From an uncultured Shewanella sp. (GTDB lineage Bacteria > Pseudomonadota > Gammaproteobacteria > Enterobacterales > Shewanellaceae), in the NCBI RefSeq assembly GCF_947501665.1, contig NZ_CANMWS010000033.1, positions 1 through 56,037 of the forward strand: a DNA stretch of 56,037 nt, in the 5' to 3' direction. The position numbers and the translations under genes were made by a program. Below, piece by piece: positions 18,139-27,197 of the stretch (positions are counted from its first letter, which is position 1; the number at the start of each line of letters is the position of its first letter). Under the pieces are notes generated by a model. The model was not told where the DNA came from and did not search any database. It worked only from the letters and a program-made list of their open reading frames with translations.

Positions 18139-19437
18139 TTATCGAATATTGAATGTCTTAATGAGTATTGATAAATGAGATTTTATATCAAAATCATGGA
18201 ATAAGCTTAAAAAATCTGTATTTAATTTCTTATCGAGTAATTTTCGGTATGCAGTTGGTGTTAAATATAAACACTCCATTTCTATTGATGATAGAGAGTA
18301 ATGAGTTGGGGTGAGGGCATAAGGTAACCAAGCATAAATGTATTGGTTAATGGATGAGAACATCTCATCATGATTTTTCATACTGATTGTTATGTCATTA
18401 TCTTTTTTGATTAAATTAAATGTTTTACATATTTCAGCTATATTTTCATCAAATATAGCTTTTTCCTTATACTCTAAGAAGCTATTCATTTTTTGATAGA
18501 GTGAGTCTATATTGGCATTATTTTTTCCGTAGGTAAAAAGGGCTGTTATCATTTTTTCTTTGTCACTAAATAAGTACATTCCATTCAGTTGAAAGCCAAT
18601 TTCACTTGCTAAACTGTCGATATTATTTTCTGAAAAAGGACGTAATGAAATTGTTTTTGTATCGACATAAACAGAGGTAGAGTATGATAAAACTTGCCTT
18701 AATCTTTCTAAAATAATACGTATTGAAAATGGCTTGTTTTTTGGCCACTGACCTTTATTTCTGACGACAGGAAATAAATCAAAATCTAATATTTTAGTAT
18801 ATTGTACTTTAATGATGACCATATCTTCATAATCTGATTTTAATAAATACTTCAATAACCCCAGTTTCATTTTTATTGTATTTCCCGATACTGAAAATGT
18901 CCCTTCTGGATATAGGAAAAATGAAAGATCATGGTTTTTTGATTCCGAAATAAACTCTTGGAGTATAAGTTTATCATTATTACTCATTTTTTTATCTCTT
19001 TTAATAAAGCTGGTGGATATTTTGTAGAAAATATTGAGCGGGAAAATATTTAGGTGGGATGATGTGAAGAACAATACATATGAAAAGCTGGTTCTGTGTC
19101 TAGAAAATAATTCTGAAATAATAAAAGGATCACTGTGACACAAGTGATTTGAGATGAATATAGTCGCATTTAATTTTTTGTTTAAGCAATAGGTTGATTT
19201 TTTTGATTCAACAATCTCTTTTAAAGATAAAAACTCAAATGTTTTATATACTAATTTTAGTAAAAACAAACTTAAGAATTGACCTGTCGGAATAGTATCC
19301 TCTAATCTTTCGCTGTTATGGTGAGAGAGCTTGTGTTTAATCTTTCTCATTATCGAACGAAACTTAACATTAACATTTAAATCGTAATGCTGAGGAGGTT
19401 TAGTATAGTTTTTTATGGTTTTAATTTTAGTGTTCAT
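18139..19437 (-). CDS. PlsB/GPAT-like lysophospholipid acyltransferase-superfamily protein
   Basis: A 432-residue protein with the four blocks of glycerol-phosphate acyltransferases: block I NHLCHSD (H98-x4-D103, catalytic), block II FIKRD (144-148), block III FLYPEGTFSVSG (175-185) and block IV VQYTKILDF (211-219). The spacing is that of GPAT/DHAPAT enzymes, but the length is about half of PlsB and the flanking parts are not recognised. Residues 53-70 are hydrophobic and may anchor it to the membrane. It lies 30 bases after the glycosyltransferase gene, so the two form an operon. Both are distinctly more AT-rich than neighbouring housekeeping genes. The acceptor is unknown. Confidence 0.75.
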   Translation of the reverse strand: MNTKIKTIKNYTKPPQHYDLNVNVKFRSIMRKIKHKLSHHNSERLEDTIPTGQFLSLFLLKLVYKTFEFLSLKEIVESKKSTYCLNKKLNATIFISNHLCHSDPFIISELFSRHRTSFSYVLFFTSSHLNIFPLNIFYKISTSFIKRDKKMSNNDKLILQEFISESKNHDLSFFLYPEGTFSVSGNTIKMKLGLLKYLLKSDYEDMVIIKVQYTKILDFDLFPVVRNKGQWPKNKPFSIRIILERLRQVLSYSTSVYVDTKTISLRPFSENNIDSLASEIGFQLNGMYLFSDKEKMITALFTYGKNNANIDSLYQKMNSFLEYKEKAIFDENIAEICKTFNLIKKDNDITISMKNHDEMFSSINQYIYAWLPYALTPTHYSLSSIEMECLYLTPTAYRKLLDKKLNTDFLSLFHDFDIKSHLSILIKTFNIR

Positions 19438-19467
19438 ATCAATTCCTTATTATATATTCAGTGTGTT

Positions 19468-20334
19468 TTAAACCGATGTGAGTCCAAAACGTTTAAATTC
19501 ATCCATACTAAACTGATAGTAACCATTAATTTTGTTGCATAGATATTGATAATTTCTATTATTTCTTTTTTTATTTTTACTTTCTTTATCATTGACGGTG
19601 ATATCTAAATTTACTTTATCTTGATGGAATACTTTTGCATGTTTCATAAAGTTTGGCTTAATATTTAGCTGACTAATAACTTTATAGGCTAAGTCGATAT
19701 CATCATATCCCCAGCTTCCGTCGTAATATTCATCAAAAAGTCCTACGTCTAAGATATCTTGTTTTTTAAAGACCATATTACAGCCATAAAAATGTCCCCA
19801 AGGATGCTCTGTATGGGGTAAATACTCTATCTTTCCTAGTCGTCTGTCTTTGAGTAAACCATAATTAGATGGACTATGAACTCTTGGACAATTATTAAGG
19901 TGGTTATTATCGATATTCATCTTATGTGTATTAATATTTTCAACATGAATGAACTCTCTGAGGCCGGTAAGGCAAATATTTTCACCTTTTGATGTAATTT
20001 CATCATTTATATTACTTAGATAATCCGGGGAGGGGATACAGTCACTATCAGAAAACACACACCACTTATTATTCGCAATGTTCACTCCGAGGTTTCTGGC
20101 AGAGTTGAGTGAAAAGTTATTCAATAATTTTGGTCTGAAAAATAAACTTAAATTAAACTTATCTCTGTACTGGTGATAGCAGTCAATGATTTCTTTATGG
20201 CTTGAATTATTATCAATGAGTATAACTTCAAAATTGTCATAGGAGTATGTTTGATTTGCGTACCCATGTAATGTATTAAGCAATAAGTCGCTGTTATTAT
20301 AACAAGGAATGATAATACTAAATTTTTCACTCAT
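19468..20334 (-). CDS. family 2 (GT-A) glycosyltransferase
   Basis: A 288-residue soluble GT-A glycosyltransferase. The N-terminal nucleotide-sugar half has SIIIPCYNN (6-14), LIDNNSS (39-45) and the DxD motif DSD (96-98). The C-terminal acceptor half has GCNMVFKK and WGYDDIDL (208-215), the pattern shared with chondroitin-polymerase and N-acetylgalactosaminyltransferase-like enzymes. It has no membrane segment. First gene of a two-gene unit with the acyltransferase, suggesting a glycolipid or acylated glycan product. The sugar is not predictable from sequence. Confidence 0.85.
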   Translation of the reverse strand: MSEKFSIIIPCYNNSDLLLNTLHGYANQTYSYDNFEVILIDNNSSHKEIIDCYHQYRDKFNLSLFFRPKLLNNFSLNSARNLGVNIANNKWCVFSDSDCIPSPDYLSNINDEITSKGENICLTGLREFIHVENINTHKMNIDNNHLNNCPRVHSPSNYGLLKDRRLGKIEYLPHTEHPWGHFYGCNMVFKKQDILDVGLFDEYYDGSWGYDDIDLAYKVISQLNIKPNFMKHAKVFHQDKVNLDITVNDKESKNKKRNNRNYQYLCNKINGYYQFSMDEFKRFGLTSV

Positions 20335-20575
20335 AACGACTCACCTTAAATTTCTTAATTAAGGTTCTATTTTAGTATTTGTTAGCAGTAAAAACATACA
20401 CCTTGAGTATGAAAGGCATACTGAACATTCGTATATAATAAGATTTAATTTAGTACTTTTTTACTAACCGTAAGAATAAATAAGTGAGTATTATGTAATA
20501 CTTTATTAATGATAAGAGCCCATAATCGCCTATTATTCATAAGCGATTATATGTATTTAAAAACAACTTCTGTTA

Positions 20576-21037
20576 TTATGGTGAAGTGTGTTTTTGATTT
20601 TTTTCTAGTATTGTTACTGGTTTACCTTTTACTCCGGCATAAAACACAATAATTTCTGCAGGTGTTTTTCCTTCATTTTTACCATAGTGCCAAATATTGA
20701 CAAGTTCTGTAATACTATCTCCTGCTTTAAGGTGGAGTGTTTTACCATTATCTTCTCTGACAACGGTTAATTGACCTTTGGTTAATATACCTGCATTAAT
20801 ATAGGGATGTTCATGTATAGGTAAAGAGACACCAGGTTGAATTGTGATTTTTAAAATAGTGACTTCAGGTTGGCCAGTAGGATAGCTTGGTAATGGGCTA
20901 CCATCCCAACTGATATCTGATTGGGTGATGACATCAACGGCAATACCTTGTTGTTTTGCCTCTGATGATTGAGCGTAGGCGTAACTATTGAAGAAGAAAT
21001 AAAATACTAACAAAAGGGAGGAGATTGAAATATTCAT
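20576..21037 (-). CDS. exported cupin-domain protein
   Basis: A 153-residue protein with a signal peptide (residues 1-22, ending AYA) and a single cupin barrel. Cupin motif 1 is LPIHEHPYINAGILTKGQL and motif 2 AGDSITELVNIWHYGKN, so the metal-binding His-x-His and the later His are kept. Many such proteins are of unknown enzymatic role. It is a lone minus-strand gene 83 bases downstream of the PPOX gene start side, in an accessory region. Confidence 0.78.
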   Translation of the reverse strand: MNISISSLLLVFYFFFNSYAYAQSSEAKQQGIAVDVITQSDISWDGSPLPSYPTGQPEVTILKITIQPGVSLPIHEHPYINAGILTKGQLTVVREDNGKTLHLKAGDSITELVNIWHYGKNEGKTPAEIIVFYAGVKGKPVTILEKNQKHTSP

Positions 21038-21120
21038 GGCTTTTTCCTTTGTAATGTTAATGAGACAAAAAAATATCTGTTGTTACATTAGTAACTTAAT
21101 ACTGAATATTATGGGGTTAT

Positions 21121-21693
21121 TTATTTGATGGGGTTATCTTTAAGTCCGGCTAACGTCACAATATGGGTGTCCATATTATCGATACTGTGTTGATTACGGT
21201 TTTCCCAATATTCCCTAATACCTTTATGCCCTTTGGCTGAGGACCAATTATCTAATTGTTCACGATCTTGATTATAGTCAAAAAAAGGAACGGACATGCC
21301 GCAGGAGGTTTGTACCATGTCTATATCAAGGAGATAGAATTGCCGTGTCCCCGTATTTTTAGGAAAGAAATCGACATATGTTGACCATTTTTTATCGCTT
21401 GGGTGTACCGCTGTGGCTTTACCATAAAGCCTTAAAATAATGGGGTTGCCTTCAAAGGCGCAAAACATGATTGTCATGCGTGGGTTTTGATGTAAATGTG
21501 CCGCTGTTTCATTGCCACTGCCGGTATAGTTTTGCCATATCACTTGATTTTCATTAACGATCCGAAAACTATCTCCGCCTTTAGGGGATACATTGACGCG
21601 ACCAGAAGTGGCTGCCGTTCCTACGAAGAATATTTTTTGTTGTTTAATGAAATCAATTTGTTGAATATTTAAGTGTTTGAATTTTTTACCCAT
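21121..21693 (-). CDS. pyridoxamine 5'-phosphate oxidase-like FMN-binding protein
   Basis: A 190-residue flavin-binding split-barrel protein. The N terminus MGKKFKHLNIQQIDFI and the segments KIFFVGTAATSGRVNVSPKG, NQVIWQNYTGSGNETAAHL and PRMTIMFCAFEG are typical of the PPOX family branch often annotated as general-stress or F420/FMN-dependent proteins. Substrate is unknown. An upstream in-frame ATG at 21711 would add six residues; the later ATG fits the family start. Confidence 0.82.
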   Translation of the reverse strand: MGKKFKHLNIQQIDFIKQQKIFFVGTAATSGRVNVSPKGGDSFRIVNENQVIWQNYTGSGNETAAHLHQNPRMTIMFCAFEGNPIILRLYGKATAVHPSDKKWSTYVDFFPKNTGTRQFYLLDIDMVQTSCGMSVPFFDYNQDREQLDNWSSAKGHKGIREYWENRNQHSIDNMDTHIVTLAGLKDNPIK

Positions 21694-22389
21694 GACAACC
21701 ACACAATTCATAGTGAATAAAATTGATTATATCGACTCTTTTAAGCTAATAAAATTGATTCTTGGATTTAATGATGAAGGTTAAGAATGATGTTCATATT
21801 GATTGATGATTAAGGGGACACCTTTGGTCGATAATTACTAGGTAGGTAATAATACCTACAGTTGTCTCATTACGATTGTTAATAACAGTCATTATGGCAA
21901 GTTATAATGACTTTGCTATCAATATTATTTCATTTTATTATCCCGCCTTTTATTTGTCTTTGTTCGTTATTCGGCGTCAGTATTCGTGTGATAAGCGGTA
22001 TTGCTTTTTGTTGATGCATAGGAGCTGAATCGATTTTGTTATTATTATATCAATTTAAATTAATATTCTGCCGTTATAGAATAACAATGTGGCAATACAG
22101 TTTTGTATGAGATAATCTGGCATTAGGTTCAAAAGTTCTGACAAATATTGTGGTTTTTGGCTCTATCTATGTTGAATTTTCTATTAATAACAGGCCACGA
22201 GAGCCGATATTTATCTTGAGATTGACAAAAATGTTGGCGTTTAGCAAAAAGAGATATAGATAAAGCAAATAATTGAGTTTTCAATGATTTCAAGTATTCC
22301 TGTATTGATATTCGACATTCATTATTCTGAGTTTAGGTATAGATAATATTTGCCTATTCTTTCCACTTGTTGAAAAAGGTTTGTGAATA
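21694..22389. other. about 700-base gap with no recognised gene
   Basis: AT-rich, stop-rich in all frames. One clear structure is an inverted repeat GTAGGTA-ATAA-TACCTAC (21842-21859), which could be an operator. I see no RNA gene or mobile element ends here. Confidence 0.4.
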
Positions 22390-24450
22390 TTAGGGGTGGT
22401 TAAGCATAATTTGATATTTGGCGTAGCCCTGACTGTCTACTTCTTTATTAATCATTTTTATGGTTTGGTGTTCAATAATGAACTCCTTAGCAGATAAGGT
22501 ATTTTGTGTTTGAAAAAAAATGGCTAAAGGCGTTTTGCTTTTGATGGGACTTAGACGCCAATTCTCGCTTGGAGTAATATCTATTTGTCCGTTTTCTTGG
22601 GTTTGTTCAGTGATGTAATGTGCAAGTAGTGTTTGAATATCATTTGGAAAGCTAAAAATGACATGTTTAGGACCTGTTCCTGGAAACTTACCCGCAAAGG
22701 CCCGGTAGTTATTAGTGATCACGATAAAATCGTGGTCATAAAAAGCCTCACCAGATAATCGTTCACCAGCTTCAGTAATATAATGAAGATTGGTTATTCT
22801 ATGTGATTTTATCGATGTTATTGGGATACATTGCTCATTGTACCGGCTAGGCTGAGTGACATCGATTTGATATTGAATATTTTTAATGATATCAAAGTCA
22901 GCGCTGTGATGGTGTGTCCAATTAATTAAGTTTTGGGGGGCTGGATTATGAGGGTTAATTTGATTAAATTGATTGGCACTACACTCTAGCCATTCTTTAA
23001 TGAGTCTTCCTGAAATTTTAACGGCAGCTAAAGTGTTGGAATAAGGGTAAAGGGAGATAATATCTTGGTGGGTAATTTCACCTACCCCAATATCAACGAA
23101 TTGTTTAGCATCTCTTACCGTATGATTTCCGCCAGCTTTAGCGGTTGAAACAGCGGACAAAATCGGAATATTCTGAAAAACGGGATCGGCTTTTATGGTG
23201 GCTTTTACCGCATGTATTTGTAAGTCAGATAAGAGTTGGGTGATGGCGGAATCTTGAATTAGGGCAAGAGCACTGTATAACGGCGTGGCTGTTACTCCAC
23301 GATTATGGTTAGAGAAGTGTAAAATAGCTTTATGGACTTCCACTAAAGCATCTTCAATTTTTTTATCGGGTAATACTGAGGCTTGCTGCTCAAAAATTGG
23401 TTTTGCTTGCGAATGTGAATTGATGACAGTCCATTTTCCTTCAACGCGATTTAAGGTCAAATCAATCACGCCTAAATGGCTTCCCCAATAACCCGGTGCA
23501 ACTGCTGGAATACCATTAATGGTTCCTTTTTCAATATCACTATTCCACAGGTTGGTATATTGTTTTGATGGAAAAGCTTGATGACTATGACCAAATAATA
23601 TTGCATTGATACCCTCGACATCGGTTAAGTGAATGACGGCATTATCGGCGGCAAAAACCAATTTATTTTGTTTAAAAGCAATACCTGAATGTGGAATAGC
23701 TAAAATTAAGTCAGCCCCTTTTTTTTTCATTTCGGGAATGAACTTTTCAGCAGTATCCACGATGTTTTTTATGGTTATTTTCTCTGCTAGTGAGTTATTA
23801 AGCCATGTATTCACCTTAGGATCAACAAAACCAATATAGCCAATGTTGATATTGTGCTCATTGCCTTGATTATCAATTAGCGTGGTGGCTTTTATCAGAT
23901 AAGGGGTAAAAAGATTTTCACCTTGTTGACGACCATTGTCACAGAGAGCGACATTACAATAGACGTTAGCGTTGATGAATGGAAAATTAGCGCTATTGAT
24001 TGCCCATTCAAAAAATGGCATACCGTTAGTAAAGTCTTGAATACCGATGTTACTCACGGTGTAATTGAGTAAATTCATGGCTAAAAAAACTGGGTGAGGG
24101 TGCAATTTTTGAGGGCCTAATGCATTTGCATAGTCTCCCATTGGACTACCCTGTAATAAGTCTCCGTTATTAATTAATATATTATTGGGATTGTTTTGAC
24201 GGGCTTTGTTGATTAAGCTGGCCGTTCGTGCCAGTCCCAGTCTAGGATCGTTCTGACCAATAAAGTAATTGAAATCTTTCATATTCGCTTGTAAATCACT
24301 GGTTTCAAGCAGGCGTAAGTTAATATGTGTTTGTTGGTTTTTGATTATGGCTGCTTGTTCGTCAAGCTGCTCTTGGATGGCATCATCAGAGCTGCAAGCA
24401 AACAGTAAACTAATGATAATGAAATTAAACCCAATACGATGTGTATTCAT
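22390..24450 (-). CDS. CpdB-like periplasmic phosphoesterase with degenerate active site
   Basis: A 686-residue lipoprotein (signal with LLFACS lipobox) that aligns with 2',3'-cyclic-nucleotide phosphodiesterase/3'-nucleotidase CpdB throughout, including YPYSNTLAAVKISGRLIKEWLECSANQFNQ in pieces, DVTQPSRYNEQC and TNNYRAFAGKFPGTG of the 5'-nucleotidase C-terminal domain. The metal site is altered: the usual TSDLHAN reads TSDLQAN (Gln at 54) and the usual GNHEF reads GIQDF (Ile137, Gln138). NGDLLQGSP (Asp97), IPHSG and FGHSH are intact. With the metal-ligand His, the Asn ligand and the catalytic His missing, normal hydrolysis is unlikely. The frame is otherwise intact. Confidence 0.85.
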   Translation of the reverse strand: MNTHRIGFNFIIISLLFACSSDDAIQEQLDEQAAIIKNQQTHINLRLLETSDLQANMKDFNYFIGQNDPRLGLARTASLINKARQNNPNNILINNGDLLQGSPMGDYANALGPQKLHPHPVFLAMNLLNYTVSNIGIQDFTNGMPFFEWAINSANFPFINANVYCNVALCDNGRQQGENLFTPYLIKATTLIDNQGNEHNINIGYIGFVDPKVNTWLNNSLAEKITIKNIVDTAEKFIPEMKKKGADLILAIPHSGIAFKQNKLVFAADNAVIHLTDVEGINAILFGHSHQAFPSKQYTNLWNSDIEKGTINGIPAVAPGYWGSHLGVIDLTLNRVEGKWTVINSHSQAKPIFEQQASVLPDKKIEDALVEVHKAILHFSNHNRGVTATPLYSALALIQDSAITQLLSDLQIHAVKATIKADPVFQNIPILSAVSTAKAGGNHTVRDAKQFVDIGVGEITHQDIISLYPYSNTLAAVKISGRLIKEWLECSANQFNQINPHNPAPQNLINWTHHHSADFDIIKNIQYQIDVTQPSRYNEQCIPITSIKSHRITNLHYITEAGERLSGEAFYDHDFIVITNNYRAFAGKFPGTGPKHVIFSFPNDIQTLLAHYITEQTQENGQIDITPSENWRLSPIKSKTPLAIFFQTQNTLSAKEFIIEHQTIKMINKEVDSQGYAKYQIMLNHP

Positions 24451-24582
24451 ATATTTTTAACTTCTCATTCCTTTGAAAAAAGCCGATAAATATCCTGAAA
24501 GAAGGTGTTGAAGTGTGAGACTCTTTATTACTTAAAGAATAGTGGATGACGGGTCTTTACGCTATTGTTTTAGAGACAAACG

Positions 24583-24613
24583 AAAAAGCACAGTGCAATG
24601 CACTGTGCTTTTT
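24583..24613 (-). terminator. strong terminator after the M3 peptidase gene
   Basis: AAAAAGCACAGTGC (24583-24596) and GCACTGTGCTTTTT (24600-24613) form a 14-bp perfect stem with a three-base loop and T run on either strand. It follows the M3 peptidase stop on the minus strand. Confidence 0.92.
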
Positions 24614-24639
24614 TGACTGGTTATTAATAAGCTAAAAGA

Positions 24640-26817
24640 TTATTTTTGTAATAATCCTCGACTTCGTAATAGTGGTTCAATACCTGCTTCTTTACCTCTA
24701 AATTGCTTATAAAGCACCATAGGATCTTGGCTACCGCCTTGTGAAAGTACAGTGCTTTTGAATGCCTGAGAGGTTGCTTGGTCAAAAATGCCATTTTCTT
24801 TAAATGCTTCATAGGCATCAGCACCTAATATATCAGACCATAAGTAACTGTAATAACCTGCAGAATAGCCTCCTGCAAAGATGTGTGAGAAGTAAGTACT
24901 ATGATAACGCGGGGATATTTCCTCAATCAAGCCCATGTTATTTAGTGAATCAGTTTCAAATTTGGCGGCATCTTTTGGGGTAAAGTCGGTAATGGTATGC
25001 CAGTCTAAATCGAGTTTTGTGGCTGCCATGTATTCCACGGTTGCGAAACCTTGGTTAAATTTGCTGGCGGCTTGTATTTTATTCACAAGTGATTGTGGGA
25101 TCACTTCGCCTGTTTGATAATGCGTAGCAAATTGGGCTAATACCTCAGGCTCAGTCATCCAGTTTTCCATGACTTGTGATGGAAACTCGACATAATCACG
25201 AGGAACAGATGTGCCGGCTTGTGAGCGATATTGTACTTGAGATAATATGCCGTGTAATGCATGTCCAAATTCATGAAATAAGGTGCTGGCTTCATCAAAA
25301 GTCAATAATGCGGGATCATCGCCAGCTGGACGAGGGTAGTTTAAGACGTTTGAAATAATCGGTTTAGAATTCACGCCATTCATATTATATTGCTGACGAT
25401 AAGCATTCATCCAGGCACCGCCACGTTTACTGTCACGGACATAATAATCCCCCATAAAGATGGCAATGCTTTCCCCTTTTTCATTAAAGATCTCCCAAGT
25501 TCGAACCTCTTCATGGTATTTAGGCAGATCAGTTCGCTCTTTTGCGGTAATGCCATAGAGACGATTGGCAGTATAAAACACCCCTTTAAGTGTGTTTTCA
25601 AGTGAAAAATAGGGGCGAGTTTGCTGTTCGTTAAAGCTGTATTTTGCCACACGGATTTTATCTGAGTAATACCACCAATCCCAAGCTTGTAGCTGAAATT
25701 TTTCTCCTTTTTTATCAATGAGTTTTTGCATTTCAGCAACTTCAGCTTCAGCTTGTGCCAGTGCTGCTGGCCAGACTTTATCCAATAACCCATATACATT
25801 TTCAGGTGTTTTTGCCGTGCGCTCTTGAAGGACTAAGTGGGCGTGAGTCGAGTAGCCCATTAATTGGGCACGTTGCGCTCTTAAGGCTGCAATTTTTGAG
25901 ATGATTTTTTTATTATCATTGGCATTATCATTATTAGCACGTTTAATATAGCCATTGTAAATTTTTTCTCGTAAAGCCCTATCATCTGCATAAGTTAGAA
26001 AGGGAGTTATAGAGGGCCGTTGCGTTGTAAATACCCACTTGCCAGAATGACCGCGTTTAATGGCGGTTTGTGCTGCCGTTTCAATAACATCTTCCGGCAG
26101 ACCGGATAACTGGGTTTTATTATCAACCACTAATTCAAATGCATTAGTTTCAGCTAATAAATTATCCCCAAAAGAGAGACTGAGCTTGCTGATTGACTCG
26201 TTGAGTCCCCGTAGCGTGTCTTTATCTTTTTCATTGAGGTTAGCCCCCCCTCGTGCAAAGGCTTGGTATGTATCTTCTAATAATTTCGCTTGTTCAGTGG
26301 ACAGCTCTAGGCTATCTCGCTGCTGATAAACGGTTTTAATGCGTTGAAATAATTTGTCATTAAGGTAAATGTCATCTTCAGATGCAGAGAGCATAGGTGT
26401 GATAACTTTTGACACAGCTTGTAGTTCTTCACTCGTGTCTGCACCTGTAAGATTAAAGAATACATTGGCGACTTTGATAGTGAGATCACCTGAAAACTCC
26501 AGTGCTTCAATGGTATTGGCAAAAGTAGCAGGTTCTGGGTTACTGGTAATGGCATTGATCTCAGCTTGATGTTGAGCAATACCAGCTTCAAAAGCGGGTT
26601 GAAAATGAGCGGTCTCGATTTTATCAAAATCAGGGATATTGTAATAAGTACCATAAGGCTTAAAGAATGGATTGTCAGCATTGTTGTTAATAATATTTTG
26701 TGCGACAACATTAGGGTTGGTATTTTGTTGTGTTGTTGTGTTTGCTGTATTACAGCCACTTAGTGCTAAGGTCAATGCGATAGCCGATACAAGTGGTTTT
26801 AGGGTTAGTCCCTTCAT
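24640..26817 (-). CDS. dcp: M3-family oligopeptidase (peptidyl-dipeptidase Dcp-like) lipoprotein
   Basis: A 725-residue zinc peptidase of the thimet oligopeptidase family, closest in layout to peptidyl-dipeptidase Dcp. The zinc motif is in TLFHEFGHALHGILS, and the C-terminal substrate region contains PRYHSTYFSHIFAGGYSAGYYSYLW in pieces. The N terminus has a lipoprotein signal with lipobox LSGC, so it acts in the periplasm or outer membrane, cutting short peptides. The gene stands alone with its own terminator. Confidence 0.92.
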   Translation of the reverse strand: MKGLTLKPLVSAIALTLALSGCNTANTTTQQNTNPNVVAQNIINNNADNPFFKPYGTYYNIPDFDKIETAHFQPAFEAGIAQHQAEINAITSNPEPATFANTIEALEFSGDLTIKVANVFFNLTGADTSEELQAVSKVITPMLSASEDDIYLNDKLFQRIKTVYQQRDSLELSTEQAKLLEDTYQAFARGGANLNEKDKDTLRGLNESISKLSLSFGDNLLAETNAFELVVDNKTQLSGLPEDVIETAAQTAIKRGHSGKWVFTTQRPSITPFLTYADDRALREKIYNGYIKRANNDNANDNKKIISKIAALRAQRAQLMGYSTHAHLVLQERTAKTPENVYGLLDKVWPAALAQAEAEVAEMQKLIDKKGEKFQLQAWDWWYYSDKIRVAKYSFNEQQTRPYFSLENTLKGVFYTANRLYGITAKERTDLPKYHEEVRTWEIFNEKGESIAIFMGDYYVRDSKRGGAWMNAYRQQYNMNGVNSKPIISNVLNYPRPAGDDPALLTFDEASTLFHEFGHALHGILSQVQYRSQAGTSVPRDYVEFPSQVMENWMTEPEVLAQFATHYQTGEVIPQSLVNKIQAASKFNQGFATVEYMAATKLDLDWHTITDFTPKDAAKFETDSLNNMGLIEEISPRYHSTYFSHIFAGGYSAGYYSYLWSDILGADAYEAFKENGIFDQATSQAFKSTVLSQGGSQDPMVLYKQFRGKEAGIEPLLRSRGLLQK

Positions 26818-27197
26818 CTTAATCTCCCCGAAGATAAGTTTGTTCTTTTTTGTTTCATATTTGTGTTTCTATTTTCTACCTCTTTAAATACCATGTTTGA
26901 ATGATGTAAATCCATTAAACTTGTTCTTTAATTGTAACTAATTTTGTAAGCGGTGGTTTTTTACGCTATCAGGGAGACGTTAGTGAATTTTATTGTTAAC
27001 TTGTGTAGTGTTTGAGCAATTTTGGAAGGGGGGATTTCTAACGCAGGAAAGCAGGATATTGCTGTTAAGTTAATAGATAGAAGGGGTTTCGTTTAGGCTT
27101 ATGGAACTCAAAAAGGCGAGGATATCGGGAAAGATGATTGCCCTTAAATACGAAAAAAGTATTGAGTGAGCAATCATTTTATTGTGTCATTTTGGGG
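26818..27197. other. 380-base gap between ggt and the M3 peptidase gene
   Basis: No gene seen. ATGATTGC (27134-27141) and GCAATCAT (27170-27177) pair around an inner stem AATAC/GTATT with an A-rich loop; placed 21 bases after the ggt stop on the minus strand, this nested hairpin may be its terminator. The remaining sequence should hold the promoter of the M3 peptidase gene. Confidence 0.4.

Noticed and set aside
26307..26759. Overlapping minus-strand frame within the M3 peptidase gene
   Set aside because: It is a frame-shifted shadow of a well-conserved gene.
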